The notes under the pieces: model-generated
Databases searched by the model: none
Seen by the model: the letters and a program-made list of their open reading frames with translations, nothing else
Told to the model about the DNA's origin: nothing
NCBI RefSeq assembly: GCF_025244925.1
Contig: NZ_CP104275.1
Location: forward strand, 682,001 to 746,000
Direction: 5' to 3'
DNA length: 64,000 nt
Origin: Arthrobacter zhaoxinii
GTDB taxonomy: Bacteria > Actinomycetota > Actinomycetes > Actinomycetales > Micrococcaceae
Program-made: the position numbers and the translations under genes
Shown: in pieces, positions 54,194 through 62,708 of the stretch
Numbering within the stretch: position 1 is the first letter of the stretch
Layout: the number at the start of each line of letters is the position of its first letter

Positions 54194-54941
54194 GGTAGTG
54201 GCTCAGTTTATATATCCTCATTTGTCTCGAGTGGCCGCACGGTCACGTGTCGAGGAGGTTCGTAGGGTCAGTGAAGAAAACCCAGAGGCACTCGTGGACC
54301 TCGTGGGATTTCATGACCCTAAAGCAGCACTTCCCGCTACAGGTGGTACAAGTGCCTCGGTAGACACGATTGCTGAGGTCCGTAAGTATGTGATGCGTGA
54401 GATCCAGCAGTGGGCCGGTCGAGTGGTTGGTTCTGGCTCATCTGAATTCGACCGAACCTTGGGCAAGGCGCTCCACACGGCCTTGGGTGTGGCACCCACT
54501 GAAGCTGCCAGCGAGGACTTCTGGACCTTTATGACCGTGGTGGTGTTCCCTGATGTGGCATACCAACGATTCCCCAGCCTCCCAGACAAACGCTTGCTTG
54601 GCTTGCCGCGGAACGTACTTCGCAGGGTATGGCTGCGGCACTCAGTTTTGGGCGACATGCTCTTTGAGGGCCATACGCCTCTCCAGGAAGACGAACTTGT
54701 TGGGCTCTTTGAACGATCCTCCCTAGCTCGAAATCCTCGCCTTATAAGGGCATTGGCGAACCAGATACTGGCTTACGGAGGGCGCGATCGCACCGCTTAC
54801 GCACGGGAGCTTATTAAAGAGGCCACGCTGTCCACCGGCCCACTGTTCCTAGACATTTTGGACACGTACGCTCTTGAAGCACATATCCGTGCCTGTGGGC
54901 TCAAGGTGCAACGAGCCCGAGACTTAGCGGGCATTTCTTAG
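54186..54941 (+). CDS. DUF6339 family protein of the MORC-type system
   Basis: A helical protein of about 251 residues. QFIYPHLSRVAARSR at the start, GSSEFDRTLGKALHTALGVAPTEA in the middle and LQEDELVGLFERSSLARNPRLIRAL near the end match the DUF6339 family as I know it, a set often found beside cytosine methyltransferases and MORC-type ATPases. Start: GTG 54186 overlaps the previous gene by 8 bases; GTG 54198 is possible. It is the last gene of the operon and ends 9 bases from the convergent methyltransferase. Role unknown. Confidence 0.8.
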   Translation: MSRVVAQFIYPHLSRVAARSRVEEVRRVSEENPEALVDLVGFHDPKAALPATGGTSASVDTIAEVRKYVMREIQQWAGRVVGSGSSEFDRTLGKALHTALGVAPTEAASEDFWTFMTVVVFPDVAYQRFPSLPDKRLLGLPRNVLRRVWLRHSVLGDMLFEGHTPLQEDELVGLFERSSLARNPRLIRALANQILAYGGRDRTAYARELIKEATLSTGPLFLDILDTYALEAHIRACGLKVQRARDLAGIS

Positions 54942-54950
54942 AGGATGCGG

Positions 54951-56462
54951 TTAGAGGTCAAGGTTTGACCGCTGCACACCCAAGAGGGTTGAGCCGAGAA
55001 CCTCCGCGATCCTCTGCGCGATTTTTGAGGCCAGCAGCGGCGGGACCGCGTTCCCAACCTGCGTGTACTGCTGGGTCCGGTTCCCTAGGAAGATGTAGTT
55101 GTCGGGGAAGGTCTGCAGCCGCGCCGCTTCCCGCACGGTCAGACTGCGCATCTGTTCATGGTCAGGGTGAATGTAGTAGTGCCCGTCCTTGGCGATGTGA
55201 GACACGACAGTGGATGAAGGTTTCCCCCACGCCTGGACCCGGAACCGATCCTCGAAGGGCACCACTACGTTGTTGATGTTGTTGTGCTTGGGCCAGTGGG
55301 CAGTCGGCAGGCTGCGCACCTTCGGACTCGAACCGTCGGCCGTCACCAGCGCAGCCAGCAAGTAATAGCGAACCAAGTCTTCAAGCATGTGGCCACGGGC
55401 CTCGTGGTTCCACGTAACAGGTGCGGCATCTTTACGGAGCCATGTTTGGAGCTCACCTGCTGCGGAGGCTTTGTCGAAGGGCTCCGGGGGGCGGACGGAG
55501 TTCGACTTGGTCTCGAGTTCGTAGAGGCTGGGAGCGGACGCGCGCTCTTTGCCCGGAAGCGCCTGTAAGAACTTGTGCGCTTGCGCGCGTATCGTCGCCC
55601 AGTCCTCCCAAGTGGACTGCGGTCGGCGGGAAATACCCGAGCGCAGATGGGGCAGAGACCAGATGGCGTCCTGCACGCTTACAGGTTCGCGGGATTCGAG
55701 GACCTTTGGGGCCGGAAGCTGGGCGTCCCGACGGAGGCCCACGATGATGACCCGGTGGCGCTTCTGGGGGATTCCGAACTGCTCGGACTTGATGATGAAG
55801 TCCGTGGGCTTGAGTTCTCCGGTGTCGCTGCTGACCACCATCGAGTGAAGGTCGTAGCCGGGTGCGCGCAGGTCCTGCTCGATCAGTTCAAAGATCTTGC
55901 CGTCGCCGCTCTTGGACGAGAGCATGCCTTTCACGTTTTCCATCACGAAGACCGCAGGGCGGAACTCGGTGATGATGTGAAGGTATTCCTTGTACAGGAA
56001 GTGCTTGTGATCGTCCTTGAACGTGGCGTCGTGCTTGCGCCGGGAGCGTCCGGCCATCGAGTAGGCCTGGCACGGCGGTCCGCCGATCAGGACCCATTCG
56101 GAGGAGTCCTGAAGAGATTCGCGGATTAACGCGTCGGACTCTGGACGGCTGTCCTCACTCAGGGTGAACTGCCGGACTTCGGCTCCCGCGTGCGCGAAAG
56201 CCTCAGCCACCTCCGGCGCGGCACGCATTTCGTCGTACGTCACGTCTTGGGAAAGGTACTTCTTATAGATCTCAGGTTGACCTTCAGGCAAATCCAAAAG
56301 GAACCGGTGAGCCGCGCGCAGGGTAAGAGTCTTTACCGCTGACGTCTCCATCTCAATCGATAGAACCGTCTTGAAGACCCGCTTACCCTGCTCGTCGCGG
56401 ATGCTGGAGAAGCCTTCGTTCAGGCCGCCAGGGCCAGCAAAGATGTCAACGACGGGAATCAC
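54951..56462 (-). CDS. dcm: DNA (cytosine-5) methyltransferase
   Basis: A 503-residue enzyme. Motif I is IFAGPGGLNEGFSS, motif IV is GGPPCQAYSMAGRSRRK (catalytic Cys), motif VI is ENVKG, motif VIII is FGIPQKRHRVIIVGL and motifs IX-X are LTVREAARLQTFP with VGNAVPPLLASKIA. The spacer before motif IX is the target recognition domain. GTG 56462 with GGAGGA just upstream is the start, rather than the extension to 56519. It converges on the MORC operon and probably protects host DNA from that system. The recognition sequence cannot be read from the protein. Confidence 0.93.
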   Translation of the reverse strand: MIPVVDIFAGPGGLNEGFSSIRDEQGKRVFKTVLSIEMETSAVKTLTLRAAHRFLLDLPEGQPEIYKKYLSQDVTYDEMRAAPEVAEAFAHAGAEVRQFTLSEDSRPESDALIRESLQDSSEWVLIGGPPCQAYSMAGRSRRKHDATFKDDHKHFLYKEYLHIITEFRPAVFVMENVKGMLSSKSGDGKIFELIEQDLRAPGYDLHSMVVSSDTGELKPTDFIIKSEQFGIPQKRHRVIIVGLRRDAQLPAPKVLESREPVSVQDAIWSLPHLRSGISRRPQSTWEDWATIRAQAHKFLQALPGKERASAPSLYELETKSNSVRPPEPFDKASAAGELQTWLRKDAAPVTWNHEARGHMLEDLVRYYLLAALVTADGSSPKVRSLPTAHWPKHNNINNVVVPFEDRFRVQAWGKPSSTVVSHIAKDGHYYIHPDHEQMRSLTVREAARLQTFPDNYIFLGNRTQQYTQVGNAVPPLLASKIAQRIAEVLGSTLLGVQRSNLDL

Positions 56463-56582
56463 GGTGTCCTCCAAAATCAGTACGGCTCTCCAGGTTACCA
56501 GGAAGGAACGAGGAGCCAAGTAATCTTACCGGCTCTGCGCGTTCATGTTTGCCCAGTCAACTATGCTGCACTGACAGTTTGA

Positions 56583-58283
56583 TTACCGATGATCGGGCTC
56601 CACCGGTAGAGGAGCCCACCCCTCCGCCCGCCCCAAGGCCAGCTCCAGCTCCCGCCCGCCGGCTTCGGCAATCAGCACCGGATCGCCAACCACCACCAGC
56701 AGGCACCGAGCCCGAGACAGCCCCACGTAAAGCTGCTCCGGAGCACGGGCCATGTCCTTGAACCCGTTCACACAGAGGATCACCACCGAGCGTTCCAGCC
56801 CCTTGAATCCCAGGACGTGCCCGTAGAACTCCGCGTCGTCGTCGTCGTGAAAGGACTTCCAGTACTCGCGGATGCGCTGGGAATCGAAATAGTCCTGGTG
56901 GATCGGGTGGCGTTTGTTGGTGGTGAGCAGGGCGATCTGGTTGGCCGCCCAGCCCTCGTCGATGAGCGCATCCACGCAGTCGCTAGCGACGTCCAGCGCA
57001 TCTTCGGTGGCAGAGGCGACGAGGCGCACCGGCAGCCCGTCCCCGCCGCGGGGTGAGAAATGTTCGCCGGCGAACCCGCGGAAGGTCTGTGCGATCCGTT
57101 TGGTGTTACGCAGGTTATCGTCGATGTGGAGGGTGACGAGCCCGGCAGTGGGGTCGTCGGCCGTTCCGGCGGTAGCGGCGTCCCAACGGCCGTAGACGTT
57201 CTGCCGCTCGTCCATGAAGGCGTACACCCCGCCGTCGTCGGGCTTCTTCAGGCACGCGAGCAGCGCCTCCCACCACAGCGGGGCGAAGTCCTGGGCCTCG
57301 TCGACGACGACGGCGTCCAGCTTCTCCTCGACCGGCAGGACGTCGGCGAGTTCCTTGAGCAGGCGCGGCATCTCCTCGTCGAAGTACTCCTGCCCGGACC
57401 CGTCGGGCACGCCCAAGGACTGTACATAGTCGTGGAACTCGCCCACGAACACCGGCCGGGCCTGCTGCCAGCCGGCGACCTCGCGGCGTAGGTGCTCGCT
57501 GAGTCCCTTGTTGTAGCAGAACAGCCCGACGCGCTGGCCGTCCTTGGCGAGGCGCTTGGCCTTCTCGACGGCGAGCCAGGTTTTGCCGCTGCCGGCGCCG
57601 CCGACGAAGCGGGCGCGGGTGATGGAGCGGGTGGAATCCAGCAGTACCTTCTGCCGTGTGGTGAGCCGTTCCTGGTGGTCCTCCAGCTCGGCAGCATCCA
57701 GGCTCGGACGGTCAGCAGCGGCCAGATTGCCAGAGAGGTGGGGGATGATGCGTTCCACGTATTTGGGGGAGAGCGGGACGGCGCCCTGCCCTTCCATCTC
57801 GATGGCAGCCCGGATCTTTGCGGCGCATCCGTTTGCCAGCTCCGCCTGGTCGATGACGAGGCTGCGCGGCGTGCCGGCCATCTCCCAGCCGGGCTGGACA
57901 TCCGAATAGGGGAAGCACGCCATGTAAGTGATGCGGCTGGTCAGGGGAGTGCCGAGGCGGCTGCCGATCCAGTCCTTGAAGGCATGCTGCGCGCTCTGGG
58001 CCTGGGCGACGGGGCTTTCCATCCGGCGTTTGCCGGTCCGGTCGCTCTGGTACCACTGGCCGTTCTCCACGGACACCCGGCCGCCCTTGACCTCGAGGAC
58101 GGCGACCCCGACGCCGGGCCAGAGAATCAGAATGTCGATCTCGTGTTCGGCGCGGCCGTGCCGCAGCTGGACCGAGTGGGCCAGTACGACATCGTCGGGC
58201 AGCTGGGCGCGCAGGGAGTTCCAGACCGCCTGTTCGGCTAGGTGTCCGTCCTGAAAGTCAGGCTCTTCCGGTATGCAGCGCAC
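56583..58283 (-). CDS. NERD-domain superfamily-I helicase/ATPase
   Basis: A 566-residue protein. Residues about 15-115 form a NERD nuclease-related domain (HEIDILILWPGVGVAVLEVKGG has the D and E-x-K pattern). The SF1 ATPase follows: Walker A FVGGAGSGKTWLAVEKAKRLA (about 217-237), Walker B VVVDEAQDFAPLWW (about 300-313), GFKGLERSVVILCVNG (motif V) and YVGLSRARCLLVVVGD (motif VI). GTG 58283 has AAGGGGGA upstream. Such proteins are frequent single-gene or accessory members of defence islands. It ends about 120 bases before the methyltransferase gene start on the same strand. Confidence 0.88.
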   Translation of the reverse strand: MRCIPEEPDFQDGHLAEQAVWNSLRAQLPDDVVLAHSVQLRHGRAEHEIDILILWPGVGVAVLEVKGGRVSVENGQWYQSDRTGKRRMESPVAQAQSAQHAFKDWIGSRLGTPLTSRITYMACFPYSDVQPGWEMAGTPRSLVIDQAELANGCAAKIRAAIEMEGQGAVPLSPKYVERIIPHLSGNLAAADRPSLDAAELEDHQERLTTRQKVLLDSTRSITRARFVGGAGSGKTWLAVEKAKRLAKDGQRVGLFCYNKGLSEHLRREVAGWQQARPVFVGEFHDYVQSLGVPDGSGQEYFDEEMPRLLKELADVLPVEEKLDAVVVDEAQDFAPLWWEALLACLKKPDDGGVYAFMDERQNVYGRWDAATAGTADDPTAGLVTLHIDDNLRNTKRIAQTFRGFAGEHFSPRGGDGLPVRLVASATEDALDVASDCVDALIDEGWAANQIALLTTNKRHPIHQDYFDSQRIREYWKSFHDDDDAEFYGHVLGFKGLERSVVILCVNGFKDMARAPEQLYVGLSRARCLLVVVGDPVLIAEAGGRELELALGRAEGWAPLPVEPDHR

Positions 58284-58361
58284 GATTCCCCCTTATCGTT
58301 CCGGCTGGTGCCGGGGTCTGGTGGGTAATCTACCGGACGGATCCAAAAGACTGGCCGCAAC

Positions 58362-59387
58362 TTAGGGTGTTGCCGTGCCGCCGTCATACTGAAGCACCTT
58401 GCCGTTTGCCGTTGACAGTCGTGTCAATGTGCTTTCAGCTCGTTCCCGGACGGCAAGAAGCCGTTCCCGGTGTCCAGATCTAGTTGCACGCGTTCCCTGA
58501 ATCTCTTCGGCGAGTCTGCTGATGCGATGGAGCTCGGGCCTGAAAAGCTCTTCTAGGCCGTCATTGACTGTCTGGAGCGCCCTAATCACGATGCCGTCGG
58601 CTTGGGCGAGTATTTGATCGGTAATCTCGCGACGACGCTGGGTTCGTTCCCGCTCGGCTCTCACTGCTGACCGCTCGTCAGCGACGACACCGTACACCCC
58701 CTGCCCGATTGTGATCGCAACGTTGCCCACCCTTGCGACTCTTCCGACGTTATTCGCGAAGCGCACCGCCTCCCACGGCTTGAACTTCTTACCGAACGCC
58801 TTGCCGACTTTCAACACCGCTTTGTGTCCCACGCTGCCGGCGGCTGCTTTTGTACCGGTGCCAGCCCCCCAGACCTCACTAAAACTCTTTAGATGCTGCG
58901 AGAGCCCATCCGCCCAGGCCGGCATCTGCTGACGCGGAGAGACGCCGCGTCGAACCGCAACGTCCGGTGTTTCGAAGCCGCTCGTTTCGGCCTGGCCAAG
59001 GCGAACTGAAATACGTCCGTAGGGGGACGCTTCGATCTCCAGGACTTCTGCAGCTAGGTCGTCGAACTGGACTTCGAGCAGCTGGCGCACGCCGTCCTCA
59101 AACCGCTCCAAGGCACCGCTCAGGTCATCATTCAGGGTGGCCTGAGCCTTGTCGTACGCGTCGTCGATGGACCTATGCGGCTCTTGTTGCTCGTTCCACT
59201 CAATATGGTCGGCGACCTGGGCGGCGGCCCGAAGCGCCGTTTTGCGAAATTCGCCTGCGCGGGCCTCGAGCAAGGAGTTGAGATGGATACGCTTCTTGGC
59301 GAGCGCAGAATGTTGCCGGGAAAGGACAGTGAGTGCGGCGTGTTCGTTGGGGTCATCTGTCTCGGGCCGATCAAAGGCAACCGATGT
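58362..59387 (-). pseudogene. 5'-truncated remnant, probably dynamin-like (LeoA-type) GTPase
   Basis: The frame is open from 59387 down to the stop at 58362, about 341 codons, but has no ATG or GTG near its top; the first possible start is TTG 59273. The upstream 38 codons (RPETDDPNEHAALTVLSR, then ALAKKRIHLNSL) read smoothly into the helical body and so look coding. The helical text, with AFGKKFKPWEAVRFANNVGRVA and GQGVYGVVADERSAVRAERER, resembles the tail of LeoA/HP0731 dynamin-like GTPases, whose N-terminal GTPase with its P-loop is missing. An upstream in-frame stop (59388-59390) closes it. It may be dead or expressed as a helical fragment. Confidence 0.6.
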
Positions 59388-59405
59388 TCAGTAGGCAACA
59401 GATAG

Positions 59406-59429
59406 AGGGGGCCGCTATGACGGCCCCCT
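59406..59429. terminator. Hairpin after the BsuBI/PstI-type nuclease gene
   Basis: A perfect 9-bp GC-rich stem, AGGGGGCCG (59406-59414) with CGGCCCCCT (59421-59429), has a 6-base loop. It lies just past the minus-strand stop at 59436. No strong T-run follows, so termination strength is uncertain. Confidence 0.6.
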
Positions 59430-59435
59430 CCGGCT

Positions 59436-60434
59436 CTACTTGCTGTGCAGTGCGGCGTCCTCATAGGGGCCGAGGAATCGCGACCCATTAAGGTGGATCA
59501 TGTGAGTCGGCTCGTCTGCCGCCCATGCTTCAGTCTCCCAGGCAAGCTCGCTCAGGAACTTCCGCATAGTGGCTCGGTCTGGAAAGCAAGAGACATATAC
59601 GAGACCGGCTGTCGACCCGGCAAATATCGAGCGCAGTTCGTCGTAGCGCTTGGCATCAACAGGGCCATGAGAACTGGCGGCTTCCATGAGCACAAGCCAA
59701 TTCTTCTCCGGCATATGCACGATCAAATCGGGGAACTTTCCGTGCAAGTCCAGTTCCACCCCGAGGGCACCGAGTATCTCTTCCTCGAAGATGCTCAGCT
59801 TTACGTCGGCGTCGCCGATATAGAGTACCCTTCCGCCAGGTGTGAAGCGGGAACAGAAGTCTTCAATCATCGATTTCAAGAGCACGTTTTGCCCGCCTGC
59901 GCTTAGTGTCAGCTCAGAGCCGTCTGGCATCGTAACAGGCAAGCGGGTCATCTCGCGTTCTGCTGCGTACCTCGTTGCAAGACCCGGAGCCGCGAGGAGG
60001 TACTCAGTGAGTCTCGAGTCAAATTCGATTTCCCCAACGAGCCGAAGGAGTTCCAACGCTGGAGGCGCGATCCGGTAGTTGTTGTTTCTGTCGTTCGGCG
60101 TGCGTTCAGGCTTGTCGAAGTTGTACTGCACCAGCCCCGCAGCAACAAACTGGTGGAGCGTTTGCCGCCTAAACGTCTCCCGGGTGTTCGGCGCATAGGT
60201 CATTCCGTACTCGGCATTGACCCAGTCGAGAATCGCCGATGTGCCAAGCATCGGGTTAGTCGACTCAGACCAAGGCTTTTCCGGTGTGAGTTGAAGTAAT
60301 CCGAGCAGGATCATTCCGGATCGGTCGTTGAGGCGGCCTTGGTCGAAGCCAAGCTGCCGGAGTACTTCTACGGCTTCTCTGACGCGTGCCGTTGATGCTT
60401 GTCCTGTTATGCCGTTGTGCGCTGCAGCAGTCAC
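59436..60434 (-). CDS. Type II restriction endonuclease, BsuBI/PstI family
   Basis: A 332-residue endonuclease. The C-terminal half carries the family signature: RVLYIGDADVKLSIFEEE, then LDLHGKFPDLIVHMPEKNWLVLMEAASSHGPVDAKRYDEL, in which PD and E-x-A-S-S-H-G-P mark the PD-(D/E)XK-type site. The N-terminal half recognises DNA. GTG 60434 overlaps the methyltransferase stop by 4 bases. PstI-type enzymes cut CTGCAG; this member's target is presumed similar but not shown. Confidence 0.88.
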   Translation of the reverse strand: MTAAAHNGITGQASTARVREAVEVLRQLGFDQGRLNDRSGMILLGLLQLTPEKPWSESTNPMLGTSAILDWVNAEYGMTYAPNTRETFRRQTLHQFVAAGLVQYNFDKPERTPNDRNNNYRIAPPALELLRLVGEIEFDSRLTEYLLAAPGLATRYAAEREMTRLPVTMPDGSELTLSAGGQNVLLKSMIEDFCSRFTPGGRVLYIGDADVKLSIFEEEILGALGVELDLHGKFPDLIVHMPEKNWLVLMEAASSHGPVDAKRYDELRSIFAGSTAGLVYVSCFPDRATMRKFLSELAWETEAWAADEPTHMIHLNGSRFLGPYEDAALHSK

Positions 60435-61924
60435 TTATCTTCTTTCCACCCCATGTTGATCCTGACTAGTTCGTCGAGGACATCTTGCGTCGGGAGCCCG
60501 ACCTCCCAATCCTCTCCCATCTGAAGCAATTCGTCCGTATTTGGGTAGCGCATTTCGCGAAGGTCGGTGGCATTGACTTGGGTGTGGCCAGAGAACGTAC
60601 GAAAATACTTGTCTACAAAACTACTGTTCAGCCAGAGCGTTAGTCCGACCGCTAGCTTTCGGTCCAGGCCGACGCCGTTTGCGTGGAAGTAATTGAGCTT
60701 ATTGTCAAACGCGACGGGTCCGATGTCATTCGAGTCTGGGGACCACACTCCGGCAACAATTCGTCGGCGCTCTTCTTTTGCAGAAAATCGCTTGACAAGT
60801 ACGTAATGACCGGAAGGCACCAAGAGATTACGGTCGTTGTCCGTCGTCGCATTGAACCATTGAGGCTTACCTGTGACCTTCGGATGCTCCACGCGACCGT
60901 TGGAGAGGTTGGCGGGGTACACCATCGGAAACCCAGTGGTAGCCCCAGGGCTGAGATTTTCTCGAGAGCGAAAATCAACGACTCGACCAGTGCTGACGCA
61001 TATGCCAAGGTCGTCAAGCGAAGTTGGTAAGTCCAGCATCCTGGTTACGGTCTCATCGTCGCCTTGGCCTACAGGTATCCGTATGAATTGACGCCGGTCC
61101 GTTGGTCGAACAATATCGAAACTTGGGACTTCAAATGTGCGAATTTCATGTTCGTGACCTATGGACGCCGAGAGGGTGACGCTATCATTGGTTCCGTTTT
61201 TGGTAACACTGAAGATGATGTTTTCCTGTAGGACTCCCGTATCGGCGAACACGGTGGACCGGCTATCGAATACATGTATGTGGTCCAATGAAGTATGAGC
61301 CAGGATATACGAGCGAAATTGCTCAAAGTAGACACCGTTGGTGAATGACCTGGGCGTGATCGCCACGAGCTGCCCGCCCTTTTTCAGTTGCATGATTCCC
61401 CGAGCGACGAACGCGGCGTAGATGTTAGGCGTATGCACGCCAAGTTTGGTCATCACAGTGCGGTAATCAGATTTTGCGGGGAGCTTTTGGTACGGAGGAT
61501 TCATTATGACAAGGTCATAATCTGTATCGGCCGCGGATTCTATGGCGATGAAGTCACTTTCAATTACTTCAGTGGTGAGCTTGATTCCGGCGCTGGCAGC
61601 AACCGTTTGGAGATCTTCCATCGTCTCCCGCAGTTTCTCGGCTACTTCCGAGTCAAGTTCCAGTGCAGTGATATGAACATCTAGTGACGGTGCCTCTTCG
61701 ATTATTCGTGCATAGAGCGCAGTCAGGAGTGATCCAGTCCCAGCTCCGGGGTCAAGAATCTTCAACGACCCGCTGATCGGCAAGCGGGGGATCGAGGCAA
61801 TGAGCTTCGCGGCTAGATGCGGCGTGAAGTGCTGGCCCAATCTGAGCTGGGTTGCGGGGTCGAGGCCTTGTTGTGCGGTCAGACGGCGCTTGTCGGCGCG
61901 AATAACGAAGTCATGAGCAAGCAT
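60431..61924 (-). CDS. N6-adenine DNA methyltransferase of the BsuBI/PstI-type system
   Basis: A 497-residue methyltransferase. ILDPGAGTGSLLTALYARI (about 56-74) is the AdoMet-binding motif I and DLVIMNPPYQKL (about 137-148) is the catalytic NPPY motif IV. The remaining 300 residues include the target recognition domain. The order NPPY after motif I fits the gamma class. AAGG lies 7 bases before ATG 61924. Coupled by a 4-base overlap with the endonuclease, it is first in the two-gene operon, so modification precedes restriction. Confidence 0.92.
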   Translation of the reverse strand: MLAHDFVIRADKRRLTAQQGLDPATQLRLGQHFTPHLAAKLIASIPRLPISGSLKILDPGAGTGSLLTALYARIIEEAPSLDVHITALELDSEVAEKLRETMEDLQTVAASAGIKLTTEVIESDFIAIESAADTDYDLVIMNPPYQKLPAKSDYRTVMTKLGVHTPNIYAAFVARGIMQLKKGGQLVAITPRSFTNGVYFEQFRSYILAHTSLDHIHVFDSRSTVFADTGVLQENIIFSVTKNGTNDSVTLSASIGHEHEIRTFEVPSFDIVRPTDRRQFIRIPVGQGDDETVTRMLDLPTSLDDLGICVSTGRVVDFRSRENLSPGATTGFPMVYPANLSNGRVEHPKVTGKPQWFNATTDNDRNLLVPSGHYVLVKRFSAKEERRRIVAGVWSPDSNDIGPVAFDNKLNYFHANGVGLDRKLAVGLTLWLNSSFVDKYFRTFSGHTQVNATDLREMRYPNTDELLQMGEDWEVGLPTQDVLDELVRINMGWKEDK

Positions 61925-61949
61925 GGATTAACCTTATCCGTGCTGCCCG

Positions 61950-62344
61950 GCAGTTCGGATTTAGTGGGCCAGCGCCGGTTCTCGAATGCGCCGCGTGCCA
62001 CACAATGCCACCGCCAACCTAATCTCACGCCTTATGGCCTTAGCTTTGACCTTTGCCTCAAGACGCGGGAGTGTAGTGCTCGCCGTTCCACTTACAGCAA
62101 TCCACGGCGTGGATCAGGGTTTGCTCGTGGCCGGGACGGCCTTACCCGGGCGGCAGGCAAGTCGCTGGAATCACAGCGCCTCGCTGACAGATTTAGTCGC
62201 TGGCGGACGAAGCCGGGCTCCGGGCAGCATGGGAGGATCCTGCTCGGGCAACTCGACGGCAGCTGGCGCGGCCCGGAGTTCGCCGGCTACGCGACAGAAA
62301 CGGAACAGCAGGAGATCCTAGCCGAACATCTCGCACTGATTTAG
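61950..62344 (+). pseudogene. Possible decayed gene between the R-M system and arginine deiminase
   Basis: A frame ending at 62344 reads coding-like in its last part (GRILLGQLDGSWRGPEFAGYAT, then ILAEHLALI). A different frame further upstream (about 62040-62190, SVVLAVPLTAIHGVDQG) also looks coding-like, as if a frameshift separates them. Neither has a good start, and no family was recognised. The sequence looks like a relic rather than a working gene. Confidence 0.25.
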
Positions 62345-62708
62345 GGCTCAATGCTTCACATGGCGGGAACCCCTGTCGGTGCAGGCCCTGCCCGCATCGC
62401 ATTGGTGGGCACCGATTTTCTGAGCAAGATCAGCGGTATTCCCCGCTCCACGCGTCCGTCGGCGAGGACCTGCGAACCACCTTCCCCACGCGTCGGCCCA
62501 AAGTGCCCCTGGCATCCCTGAGTGAGGGCTCACTATGCAGGGACTGCGCCTTGAAAATTCTGCGCAGGATGCGGCGGAAAATTGGGATCCAGTAGCGCAA
62601 TCGTCGCTCTGTGAAACCTGACTCTGTGATGGTGCACCTTGCCAATTCGGACCCGGGCATACCTTCTGCAAAGATGCATGTAAGGCTACTGATAAAAGGG
62701 GAACTACT
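62345..62708. other. Intergenic region upstream of arginine deiminase
   Basis: 364 bases with no supported gene. The last part (TAAGGCTACTGATAAAAGGGG, 62681-62701) leads into the strong ribosome site of the deiminase, so its promoter should be here. No clear operator was found. Confidence 0.55.
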
